Positions 16,496-23,131 of a stretch of 23,131 nucleotides of DNA are shown piece by piece. Position 1 is the first letter of the stretch, and each line of letters begins with the position of its first letter. The notes under the pieces were generated by a model that was not told the origin of the DNA, did no database searches, and worked only from the letters and a program-made list of their open reading frames with translations. Made by a program: the position numbers and the translations under genes. The DNA comes from Gammaproteobacteria bacterium (GTDB lineage Bacteria; Pseudomonadota; Gammaproteobacteria; Steroidobacterales; Steroidobacteraceae): the NCBI GenBank assembly GCA_030040525.1, contig JASHTN010000216.1:1-23131 (forward strand), read 5' to 3'.

Positions 16496-17572
16496 ATGCG
16501 CTGCGTGTTTCGGGCGGATGCCTCCGTGAGACTGGGCAACGGACACGTGCGGCGCTGCCTGAGCCTCGCGAGGCAGCTGCAGGCGCGCGATGCCGCGGTG
16601 CTGTTCGTGTGCACCGATGCGCCGGGCAACATGATCGAGCAGATCGCCGCCTGCGGGGCCGCCGTGGCGCGCCTGCCCGCGGGCGAGGAGCGGTGCGCTG
16701 CGACGTCGGCCGATGATTGCGACTGGCGGCTCGATGCCCAGCACACCCGCGACGCGATGGCGTCCGCCGGCTTTGCGCCGCACTGGCTGGTGGTCGACCA
16801 CTACCGGCTCGATGCGCGCTGGGAGCGGACGCTGCGCGGGGAGGCGCGCCACATCATGGCGATCGATGACCTCGCCGACCGACCGCACGATTGCGACCTG
16901 CTGCTCGATCAGAACCTCGCCAATCCGCGCCACGCGCGCTACGCGCAGCTTTTGCCCGCCGCCGCCAGGCGGCTCTTCGGGCCGCAGTACGCGCTCCTTG
17001 GGCCCGAGTTCGCGCAGCAGCGGGACGCGGCGCTGGCGCGGCGTCGCGGGCAGCTCGGCTGCGTGCTGATCTCGATGGGCGCGACGGATCCGCGCAATGA
17101 CACTGCCACGGCTCTCGCCGGGCTCGCCCTGTCGCGGTACGCGGGCGTCGCGGTGGACGTCGTCGTCGGGGCGGCCAACCCGCATCGTGCGGCGCTCGCA
17201 GCACACTGCGCCGCCGTCCCCGGGTGCCGGCTGCACGTGCAGACCACACGCATGGCGGAGCTGATGGCGCGGGCGGACCTCGCCATTACGGCAGCGGGCA
17301 GCACCACCTGGGAGCGCTGCGCGCTCGGCCTGCCGGCCATCACGGTGGTGCAGTCCGATGACCAGTCGGCGGTCGCGGCAGCGGTGGCCGAGGCTGGCGC
17401 GCATGTGCTGCTCGGCGCGGCGGCGAGCGTAACAGCCGCAGACTATGCCTCCGCACTGGACGGCATGAGCGCGGGGCTGCTGTTGCGGATGAGCGCGGCC
17501 GCCGCGGCCCTGTGCGATGGGCTTGGAGCAGAGCGGACCGCGGCGCTGCTCAGCGGCTGGAGCGAAGGCTAG
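16496..17572 (+). CDS. pseG: PseG: UDP-2,4-diacetamido-2,4,6-trideoxy-beta-L-altropyranose hydrolase
   Basis: 358 residues with a GT-B fold. It cleaves UDP from the diacetamido altrose to give the free sugar used by the synthase. FRADASVRLGNGHVRRCLSL gives the catalytic His17, in the same position as in characterised PseG. DHYRLDARWE and IDDLADRPHDCDLLLDQN are typical, and TAAGSTTWERCALGLPAI is the C-terminal nucleotide-binding segment. One deviation is SMGATDPRN where the family usually has a second glycine (SFGGSDP-like). Bacillus SpsG is a relative. It begins one base after the cytidylyltransferase stop. It is clearly a stand-alone hydrolase without the fused acetyltransferase that some PseG proteins carry. 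Confidence 0.87.
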   Translation: MRCVFRADASVRLGNGHVRRCLSLARQLQARDAAVLFVCTDAPGNMIEQIAACGAAVARLPAGEERCAATSADDCDWRLDAQHTRDAMASAGFAPHWLVVDHYRLDARWERTLRGEARHIMAIDDLADRPHDCDLLLDQNLANPRHARYAQLLPAAARRLFGPQYALLGPEFAQQRDAALARRRGQLGCVLISMGATDPRNDTATALAGLALSRYAGVAVDVVVGAANPHRAALAAHCAAVPGCRLHVQTTRMAELMARADLAITAAGSTTWERCALGLPAITVVQSDDQSAVAAAVAEAGAHVLLGAAASVTAADYASALDGMSAGLLLRMSAAAAALCDGLGAERTAALLSGWSEG

Positions 17573-17576
17573 GACA

Positions 17577-18623
17577 ATGGGCACCGTGAGCATCGGCGCA
17601 CGCGCCGTCGGCACGGGACAGGCGCCGTTCGTGGTGGCGGAAGTGGGCATCAACCACAACGGCGAGCTCGCGCGCGCGCTCGAGATGATTCACGTGGCGG
17701 CCGAGGTCGGCTGCGATGCGGTGAAATTCCAGACCTTCCGTGCTGCGGAATTCGTCAACGACCGGACGCAGCTGTTCACCTACCGCTCGCAGGGCCGGGA
17801 GGTCACCGAGTCCATGCTGGAGATGTTCGAGCGCTACGAGCTCCCGGCCAGCGCCTGGCAGGCCATCCGTGCGGAGTGCGACGTTGCCGGCATCACGTTC
17901 TTCTCGACGCCGCAGAATCCCTCCGATCTCAAGCTGCTGCTCGAGCTCGGCGTGCCGTGCGTCAAGGTCGGCTCCGACGATTTCACCAACCTGCCGTTGC
18001 TGGCGGAGTATGCACGCACCGGCCTGCCGCTGATTCTCTCGAGCGGCATGTCGGATCTCGCGGACGTGCATCAGGCACTCGAATGCGTCGGCGCGCTGGA
18101 CGGCTACCCGACGGTACTGCTGGTGTGCACCTCGCAGTATCCGACCGCTGCGCGGGACGCCAATCTGGCGCGCATCACCACACTGCGCGCCGCCTTTCCT
18201 GCGATTCCGATCGGCTTCTCGGACCACACGCGCGGGCCGCTGGCAGCGGGGCTGGCGGTCGGGCTCGGCGCAGCGCTGCTCGAGAAACACTTCACGCTGT
18301 CGCACGATCTTCCGGGTCCCGATCACTGGTTCTCGGAGGATGCACAGGGCCTGGCTCAGTGGGTGCGCTCGATCCGCGAGGCTGCCGAGCTGCTCGGCAG
18401 CCCGCTGGTCCGTCCGACCGCGACAGAGCGTCGCGACCGCCTCGAATACCAGCGCCGCCTCGTGGCCGCCCGCGACATTCGCGCGGGCGAGCTGATCGAG
18501 GCAGGCGCTCTCACGCTGCGGCGCGTCGCGGGTGGGCGCGGCCTGCCGCCGTCGTTCCTGAGCCAGCTGGTCGGCCGGCGCGCACCGCGCGAGTGGCGCG
18601 CCGGCGAGCCGATCGAGCTTTGA
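17577..18623 (+). CDS. Nonulosonic acid synthase, NeuB/SpsE/PseI family
   Basis: 348 residues, full length. It condenses a six-carbon N-acyl sugar with phosphoenolpyruvate to a nine-carbon 2-keto acid. The TIM barrel starts PFVVAEVGINHNGE (17-30), continues with DAVKFQTF, GFSDHTRGPLAAGLA and EKHFTLSHDLPGPDHWFS (His238), and is followed by a SAF/antifreeze-like domain at about 292-348 (RRLVAARDIRAGELI). KFQTF and GPDH are features I associate with NeuB, LegI and SpsE more than with Campylobacter-type PseI, although the neighbours PseB, PseC and PseG point to pseudaminic acid. The ATG lies 4 bases after the pseG stop, with AAGG and AGGA just upstream. The product is most likely pseudaminic acid or a variant, with legionaminic or sialic acid less likely. 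Confidence 0.85.
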   Translation: MGTVSIGARAVGTGQAPFVVAEVGINHNGELARALEMIHVAAEVGCDAVKFQTFRAAEFVNDRTQLFTYRSQGREVTESMLEMFERYELPASAWQAIRAECDVAGITFFSTPQNPSDLKLLLELGVPCVKVGSDDFTNLPLLAEYARTGLPLILSSGMSDLADVHQALECVGALDGYPTVLLVCTSQYPTAARDANLARITTLRAAFPAIPIGFSDHTRGPLAAGLAVGLGAALLEKHFTLSHDLPGPDHWFSEDAQGLAQWVRSIREAAELLGSPLVRPTATERRDRLEYQRRLVAARDIRAGELIEAGALTLRRVAGGRGLPPSFLSQLVGRRAPREWRAGEPIEL

Positions 18624-18632
18624 GGCGTACGC

Positions 18633-19091
18633 ATGGATCCACGCGAGTTCAAGCAGCTGCTGCGGGAGACGATCCACAACCAGGACAACCCTTTTCATCC
18701 GCTGGTGTGGATCAGCGGCACGCCGCGGATCGGCGCGGGCTGCTACATCGGCCTGTTCTCGGAGGTCAACGCCAAGGGCGCCCAGGTGGTCATCGGCGAG
18801 GGCTGCGACATCGGATCGTTCGTCGCCATCAACGTCGCCGACTCGCACCGGCGTTGCATCGGCCTCACCGGCGACAACGTCTGTCGCGACATCCTGATCG
18901 GCGATCACGTGTTCATCGGCTCGCATTGCGCCGTGCTGGGCGGGGCCGTGATCGGACATCATTCGGTGATCGGCGCCGGCACCATCGTGCGCCCGGGCCC
19001 GATCCCGCCGTACTCGCTCGTCGTCGGTGATCGTGTCCGGCCGGGATACTACCAGGCGCAATGCGCGCGGCAGACGAGCGGCCCGAAGTGA
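18633..19091 (+). CDS. Left-handed beta-helix (hexapeptide) acyltransferase, candidate PseH replacement
   Basis: 152 residues. From about residue 30 to 135 it shows hexapeptide-repeat spacing: RIGAGCYIGLFSEV, VVIGEGCDIGSFVAI, DILIGDHVFIGSHCAV and VIGHHSVIGAGTIV. This is a trimeric LpxA-like fold. His72 in NVADSHRRC sits at a plausible catalytic position, and the loop around it interrupts the helix as in acetyl-CoA N-acetyltransferases. Pseudaminic acid synthesis needs N-acylation of the PseC product, normally by the GNAT enzyme PseH, which I do not find in this window. This gene is therefore the likely substitute. It starts 9 bases after the synthase with GAGG upstream and overlaps the next gene. 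An O-acetyltransferase acting on the finished sugar is the main alternative. Confidence 0.82.
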   Translation: MDPREFKQLLRETIHNQDNPFHPLVWISGTPRIGAGCYIGLFSEVNAKGAQVVIGEGCDIGSFVAINVADSHRRCIGLTGDNVCRDILIGDHVFIGSHCAVLGGAVIGHHSVIGAGTIVRPGPIPPYSLVVGDRVRPGYYQAQCARQTSGPK

Positions 19092-20140
19092 TTCCGCACA
19101 ATCGACCGCAGATCCTCGACTGCGATCGCGCGGCCGTCGAGGCGGTGCTGAGCTCGGGCTGGATTGCGCAGGGACCGGCCGTGCGCAACCTCGAGGATCG
19201 CTTCGCGGGTTACTTCGCCGGCGGCGACGCCTGTGCATTCTCGAGCGGCACGGCCGCGCTGTTCGTCGCGCTGAAGGCGCTGGGTGCCGCCCCGGGCGCA
19301 GCGGTTGCGGTACCGAGCTACTCCTGCTCGGCGCTGCTCAATGCGGTGTACATGACCGGAGCCGTCCCGCAGGTCGTCGACGTCCGGGCCGACAACTTCT
19401 GCCTCGACGTGCAGCTGGTGCGCCGGCAGGCGCCGACCGCGCGCTACATCGTGGCCGTGCACATGTTCGGCGCACCCGCGGACATCGGCGCTTTGCAGTT
19501 CCCGAACACCGTTGTGATCGAGGATTGCTGCCAGTGCCTCGGCGGCAGCGTCGCGGGGGTGCCGCTCGGATCGCGCGGCGCGGCCGCGGTGTTTTCCTTC
19601 TATGCGACCAAGATCATCACCGGGGGCCAGGGCGGGCTCGTGTGGTGCGGGGCCGATGAAGTCAGCGACCGCGTGCGCAGCTATCGGCAGTTCGACGGCT
19701 GCGAGCAGTACGAGCCGCGCTTCAACCTGCAGATGACCGATATCCAGGCGGCACTCGCCGCCAGCCAGATGCAGCGCCTCGAGGCGATACGGGAGCGCCG
19801 CAGCGAGATCGGGCGCGCGTACCTCTCGGCGCTGCCGGAGGGCCTCTCCGCTCAGGCAGGGGTCGCAGAGCCCGGGCGCATGCTGCAGAGGTTCGTGGTC
19901 GTGGCTCCCGATGCGGCGGCGCGCGAGGCACTGCGCGCGCGCATGGCCGAAGGGGGCGCCGATTGTCGGGTTCCGGTCGAGCGCTTCGAGCTGTTGCACC
20001 GCTACCTGCGGCTCGACAGCGCGAGCTACCCCGTCGCGGAGCGGCTCGCGGACACGACGCTCTCGCTGCCGATGCACCTCGGCCTGAGCGAGGCGGATGT
20101 CGCGACGGTCTGTGAAGTGCTGCGCAGGTTCCGGCTGTGA
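19088..20140 (+). CDS. DegT/DnrJ/EryC1/StrS aminotransferase, third of this fold in the window
   Basis: 350 residues from GTG 19088, which overlaps the acyltransferase stop by 4 bases (GTGA) and gives the family-like start VIPHNRPQILDCD. An in-frame ATG at 19061 would add 9 residues, and neither site has a strong Shine-Dalgarno sequence. Cofactor residues: SSGTAALFVALKAL, VIEDCCQCLGGS with Asp146, and FSFYATKIITGGQGG with the Schiff-base lysine at Lys175. The double cysteine after the Asp replaces the common AAQ or ASH. It should aminate or act as a dehydratase on a keto sugar; the lysine favours amination. It duplicates the fold of PseC 8 kb upstream but is clearly a different subgroup, so a second amino group or second sugar is implied. 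Substrate unknown. Confidence 0.82.
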   Translation: MIPHNRPQILDCDRAAVEAVLSSGWIAQGPAVRNLEDRFAGYFAGGDACAFSSGTAALFVALKALGAAPGAAVAVPSYSCSALLNAVYMTGAVPQVVDVRADNFCLDVQLVRRQAPTARYIVAVHMFGAPADIGALQFPNTVVIEDCCQCLGGSVAGVPLGSRGAAAVFSFYATKIITGGQGGLVWCGADEVSDRVRSYRQFDGCEQYEPRFNLQMTDIQAALAASQMQRLEAIRERRSEIGRAYLSALPEGLSAQAGVAEPGRMLQRFVVVAPDAAAREALRARMAEGGADCRVPVERFELLHRYLRLDSASYPVAERLADTTLSLPMHLGLSEADVATVCEVLRRFRL

Positions 20141-20823
20141 TCCTCTCGGCGCACCAGCCGGCTTATCTGCCGTGGCTCGGTTACTTCGAGAAGATCGCGC
20201 GTGCCGACGTGTTCGTCTTCATGGACACGGTGCAGTTCGAGAAGAACAGCTTCATCAATCGCAACCGCATCAAGACGCCGCAGGGGGCGCAGTGGCTGAC
20301 GGTGCCGGTGAAGACCAGAGGACACCTGGCGGCGACGCTGCGCAGCACCGAGATCGACGAGACGCAGCGCTGGCGCGACAAGCACCTGCGCAGCATCGCC
20401 GTGAACTATCGGCGCGCGGCGCATTTCGCGCGCTGCTTCCCGAAGCTGGAGCAGCTGCTGCGGCTGCCGGAAAACTCTCTGGCGGAGCTCTGCTGGCGGC
20501 ACATGAGATTCTGGCTCGAGGAATTCGGCGTGGACACGCGCGCGGTGCGGGCGAGCGAGCTCCCGGTGACCGGCACCAAGAGCGGTCTGGTCCTGGCGTA
20601 CTGCCGTCATCTCGGGGCGACGCGCTACATCTCGGGTACGCTGGGTCGGGACTATCTCCTCGAGAGCGAGTTCATCGCGGCCGGCGTCAGCGTCGAATTC
20701 CAGGAGTACAGCCACCCGACGTACCCGCAGCTGTGGGGCCAGTTTCTGCCGCAAATGAGCGTAGTCGATGCCTGGATGAACTGCGGTCCGGAAACGGCCG
20801 CGCTGTGGGAGCGGCGCGCATGA
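20137..20823 (+). CDS. WbqC-family protein
   Basis: 228 residues from a GTG start overlapping the preceding stop by 4 bases. The hallmark N-terminus is present: LSAHQPAYLPWLGYFEKIAR, followed by DVFVFMDTVQFEKNSFINRN and the basic IKTPQGAQWLTVPV. The C-terminal YISGTLGRDYLLESEF and YSHPTYPQLWGQFLPQMSVVD are also characteristic. WbqC-family proteins are found in O-antigen, capsule and flagellin-glycan loci and are cytoplasmic. I know of no firmly established reaction for them. Here the protein sits between a sugar aminotransferase and a small unknown gene plus a deacetylase, suggesting a role in adding or preparing an N-linked substituent on an amino sugar. It overlaps the next gene by 4 bases. 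Confidence 0.85.
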   Translation: MILSAHQPAYLPWLGYFEKIARADVFVFMDTVQFEKNSFINRNRIKTPQGAQWLTVPVKTRGHLAATLRSTEIDETQRWRDKHLRSIAVNYRRAAHFARCFPKLEQLLRLPENSLAELCWRHMRFWLEEFGVDTRAVRASELPVTGTKSGLVLAYCRHLGATRYISGTLGRDYLLESEFIAAGVSVEFQEYSHPTYPQLWGQFLPQMSVVDAWMNCGPETAALWERRA

Positions 20824-21005
20824 ACTTCAGCCGCGAATGGGACCAGCGCTACATCGAGAATACGCACATGCTTCGGCATCTGCGCTGGCTCTTCCGACGC
20901 TTCGAGCTGCTGCTGCTCGAGGAGAGGCGGGTGCATGCGCACATCCCGGCGAGCGCGGGTGAATTCGCCGCCTGGAACCTGGTTGCGAGAAAGGCACATG
21001 ACTGA
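20820..21005 (+). CDS. Small 61-residue protein of unknown function, possible remnant
   Basis: The ATG overlaps the WbqC stop by 4 bases (ATGA) and the TGA stop overlaps the deacetylase start by 8 bases, so the frame fits exactly into the coupled operon. The N-terminal NFSREWDQRYIENTHM resembles, from memory, the opening of small-molecule methyltransferases found in similar O-antigen and flagellin-glycan loci. The remaining 45 residues (Arg/Leu-rich, LLLLEERRVHAHI) do not continue that resemblance and contain no SAM-binding motif. It could be a degenerate or truncated methyltransferase gene that still serves coupling, or a genuine small protein. No signal peptide is evident. Existence is supported mainly by the tight junctions on both sides. 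Confidence 0.55.
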   Translation: MNFSREWDQRYIENTHMLRHLRWLFRRFELLLLEERRVHAHIPASAGEFAAWNLVARKAHD

Positions 21006-21726
21006 AAAAAGCACTGTTCCCACCCCGGCCGGCAGCGTCGCCATCGTCGCCGCGCACCCCGACGATGAGGTGCTCGGCTGTGGCGGCACGGCGGCGCGAC
21101 TCGCGGCCGAGGGGCGCGCCGTTCACGTGCTGCTCATGGCGGACGGCGAGGGGGCCAGAACGGGCAGGGCCGCCGCAGGCGTCGCCCGTGAGAAGGTCGC
21201 CGCACGCGGCGCGGCTGCGCGCCGGGCCGGCGCGATCCTCGGCTGCGCCTCGGTGGAGTTGCTGACTTTCCCGGACAACCGCATGGATGCAGTGGAGCTG
21301 CTCGAGGTCGCGCAGGCGGTCGAGGCATTTGTCGACCGCCACCGACCGTCGCTGGTGCTGACGCATCACTGCGGTGACCTGAACGTGGACCATCGGATCG
21401 TCCACGAGGCCGTGAGCGTCGCGTGCCGCCCGCAGCCGGGACATTGCGTACGCGAGCTGCTGTTCTTCGAGGTGCCGTCCTCGACCGAATGGCGTCCGCG
21501 GGATGCGGCTGCGCCGTTCGCTCCCAACTGGTTCGTCGAGATATCCGGCACGCTCCAGAAAAAGCTCGATGCGCTCGATGCCTATGCGACGGAGCTGCGG
21601 GAGTTTCCCCATCCGCGCTCGCCGGCGGCAGTGCGTGCGCTGGCGCAATGGCGCGGCGCGAGCGCCGGGTTCACCGCGGCCGAGGCGTTCGTGCTCGGCC
21701 GCAAGCTGCTGCCAGAGGCCGGCTGA
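20998..21726 (+). CDS. PIG-L / LmbE-family deacetylase
   Basis: 242 residues. The metal-binding hallmark AHPDDEVLGCGG lies at residues 19-30 (His20, Asp23), and the second zinc ligand region HCGDLNVDHRIVHEA gives His132. These zinc-dependent enzymes remove N-acetyl groups from GlcNAc-containing molecules and other amides in the cytoplasm. Combined with the acyltransferase and WbqC genes upstream, it may strip an acetyl group so that another acyl group can be added to the amino sugar. Its ATG lies 8 bases inside the small upstream gene, preceded by GAAAGG. The stop is 17 bases before the next gene. The family is secure and the substrate is inferred. Confidence 0.88.
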   Translation: MTEKSTVPTPAGSVAIVAAHPDDEVLGCGGTAARLAAEGRAVHVLLMADGEGARTGRAAAGVAREKVAARGAAARRAGAILGCASVELLTFPDNRMDAVELLEVAQAVEAFVDRHRPSLVLTHHCGDLNVDHRIVHEAVSVACRPQPGHCVRELLFFEVPSSTEWRPRDAAAPFAPNWFVEISGTLQKKLDALDAYATELREFPHPRSPAAVRALAQWRGASAGFTAAEAFVLGRKLLPEAG

Positions 21727-21743
21727 GTCGGCCGGCGCGCACC

Positions 21744-23099
21744 ATGTCCGCAGAGCTCACCAGCGAGGTCGGGAAGGGCACGCTGCCCGAGCCGCGGTCG
21801 TCCGCACGGCGGATCGTGGGGTTCGACAGCTGGACCCGGGGCGCACATCACTTCGAGCGACTGATTCCGGCCCTCGCGAGGCGCGGCGCGGTGTTGAAGC
21901 TCGTGCATCTGGGGTCGTGGGGCAACGATCCGGGCCGACCGCAGCAGGAACGCATCGGCGAGCTCGAGGTCCGCGATATCTCCGCGTACGGTGACGCGTC
22001 GCTCGAAGGGATGCTCGAGGCCGAGTCTCCCGATGTGCTGATCCTGCTCTCCATCGAGACGTTCGCGCATCGCGCCATGCTGCGTTACTGCCGCCAGCGC
22101 GCGATTCCGACGCTGCTGCTCTATCACGGGCTGGTGAACGTGCAGGTCACCAGCGACCGGAGGGGGAGCTACGGACCGCGTATGTTGGCGCATGCCATGT
22201 TCGTCGCCTCGAAGCTCGGCAAAGTCATGCGCCGCACTCTGCCGTGCTATGTGATGGCGCTGTTGCGCACGCACGCGAGCGGCGGCGACTGGAAGAGATT
22301 CATCTGCGATGCGGTGCGCATGGCGCTGGGCCAGTCGGCATACCGCCCGACAGCCGACCCGGCCAGCGATGCGACGGCGACGATGTGCGCGGTCTACACG
22401 GAAGCAGACGTGGGGCACGCGATCCACAGTTACGCATTTCGGCCGGAGGATGTGCGCGTGGTGGGCAACCCCGATCTCGGCCGCTTCGGCATGAACGAGC
22501 AGCTGCTCGGCAGTCGTCTGGCTTGTGAGCCGCCGGCACCGCTGCGCCTCATGTACATCGATACGGGACTGGTGAACAACGGCCTGATCTTCCGCAACTA
22601 CGATCAGTTCATTGCCCACCTGACGCTGACCGCGAAAGCGCTGGCGGCCCACGGCGCGCGCATGTCACTCAAGTTACATCCGTCTCACGACGAGGAGCTG
22701 CTGCGCCGGCGACTCGCTGGCGTCGGCGTGGAGATCGTCGCGAACCGCGACCTCATGAGCGGCCTGCAGACATCACACGCCTGCATCGTCGAGCCCACCA
22801 CGCTCGCCATGATTCCGGGACTGCTCGGCATGCCGATGTTCTACGCCGCGTACGGCGAGCTCAGCGTGTTGCGATACGGACCGGTCCTCATGAGCTATCC
22901 CCGCGGCCGGCTGCTGAGCGACATTGGCGAGCTCAGGTTGCGGCTGAATGAAATGAGATCGGTGTGCGACGCAGCGGCGACCCGCACCTGGATCAGGCGG
23001 AATGCCGGGCCGCTGCCCATCGAGGACATGGCCGAGCGGGTCGCCACCAGCGTGCAGATGCTCGGCGCAGCGCACGGCCGAGTTGCGGCATCGGGCTAG
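21744..23099 (+). CDS. Unrecognised GT-B-like protein, candidate nonulosonate glycosyltransferase
   Basis: 451 residues, no family recognised with certainty. Two Rossmann-like halves can be seen: an N-terminal part with SPDVLILLSIETFAHRAMLR and PTLLLYHGLV, and a C-terminal part starting near residue 267 with LRLMYIDTGLVNNGL. MSLKLHPSHDEELLRRRL places a His-Pro pair at residues 312-313, and IVEPTTLAMIPGLLGMP places a Thr-Thr pair at 352-353. An HP motif followed by a Ser/Thr pair is the arrangement seen in bacterial sialyl- and polysialyltransferases, and a similar layout occurs in CDP-glycerol glycerophosphotransferases. No signal peptide or membrane segment is evident. It is placed last in a CMP-nonulosonate pathway, so transfer of that sugar is a reasonable inference. 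The start is uncertain because its ribosome site is weak. Confidence 0.7.
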   Translation: MSAELTSEVGKGTLPEPRSSARRIVGFDSWTRGAHHFERLIPALARRGAVLKLVHLGSWGNDPGRPQQERIGELEVRDISAYGDASLEGMLEAESPDVLILLSIETFAHRAMLRYCRQRAIPTLLLYHGLVNVQVTSDRRGSYGPRMLAHAMFVASKLGKVMRRTLPCYVMALLRTHASGGDWKRFICDAVRMALGQSAYRPTADPASDATATMCAVYTEADVGHAIHSYAFRPEDVRVVGNPDLGRFGMNEQLLGSRLACEPPAPLRLMYIDTGLVNNGLIFRNYDQFIAHLTLTAKALAAHGARMSLKLHPSHDEELLRRRLAGVGVEIVANRDLMSGLQTSHACIVEPTTLAMIPGLLGMPMFYAAYGELSVLRYGPVLMSYPRGRLLSDIGELRLRLNEMRSVCDAAATRTWIRRNAGPLPIEDMAERVATSVQMLGAAHGRVAASG

Positions 23100-23131
23100 G
23101 GCGGTGTGCAACAGCGCGGTCACCGAAAAAC

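Noticed and set aside
23100..23131. Start of another gene at GTG 23104 or 23106
   Set aside because: Only about 9 codons remain before the window ends, with no convincing ribosome site, so it cannot be supported.

Overview
This 23.1-kb window is a single-strand (+) gene cluster for making, modifying and exporting a complex surface polysaccharide. Base composition is high-GC throughout (roughly two-thirds G+C by eye, with G/C strongly preferred at third codon positions). The gene families (TviB-type dehydrogenase, Wzz, a large SLBB export protein, an EPS-associated MarR-like regulator, Pse-pathway enzymes) point to a Pseudomonadota bacterium, most likely a high-GC gamma- or betaproteobacterium. 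The sequence alone does not settle the taxon. No tRNA, rRNA, insertion sequence, integrase, CRISPR array or plasmid function was seen.

Layout. Positions 1-96 hold the end of an unidentified gene. Positions 120-5319 form a sugar-precursor block: a UDP-HexNAc 6-dehydrogenase (TviB type), a UDP-uronate 4-epimerase, a DegT/DnrJ sugar aminotransferase and glucose-6-phosphate isomerase. A 206-base gap leads to a 1039-residue SLBB/Poly_export protein (5526-8645). A second gap (8646-8856) carries the best promoter candidate of the window and a 19-base dyad. It is followed by a Wzz-type chain-length protein and a small winged-helix EPS regulator (8857-10150).

Positions 10171-20140 form a nonulosonic-acid (pseudaminic-acid-like) block. 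It contains PseB, PseC, an aldo/keto reductase, a Gfo/Idh/MocA oxidoreductase, a glutamate-1-semialdehyde-aminomutase-like class III aminotransferase, an SpsF-type cytidylyltransferase, PseG, a NeuB/SpsE-type synthase, a left-handed beta-helix acyltransferase and another DegT aminotransferase. Positions 20137-23099 hold a WbqC-family protein, a 61-residue unknown protein, a PIG-L deacetylase and an unrecognised GT-B-like protein that may be the transferase.

How it fits together. PseB and PseC would turn UDP-GlcNAc into a 4-amino-4,6-dideoxy-altrosamine. An N-acyltransferase is then needed; the usual GNAT enzyme PseH is absent and the beta-helix acyltransferase is the obvious candidate. PseG removes UDP, the NeuB/SpsE-type enzyme condenses the sugar with phosphoenolpyruvate, and the SpsF-type enzyme activates it with CMP. 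The extra reductases, aminotransferases and deacetylase exceed what plain pseudaminic acid needs, so a modified nonulosonate or a second amino sugar is likely. From 10171 to 21726 nearly every gene junction is an overlap or a gap of 20 bases or less, which suggests one translationally coupled transcript.
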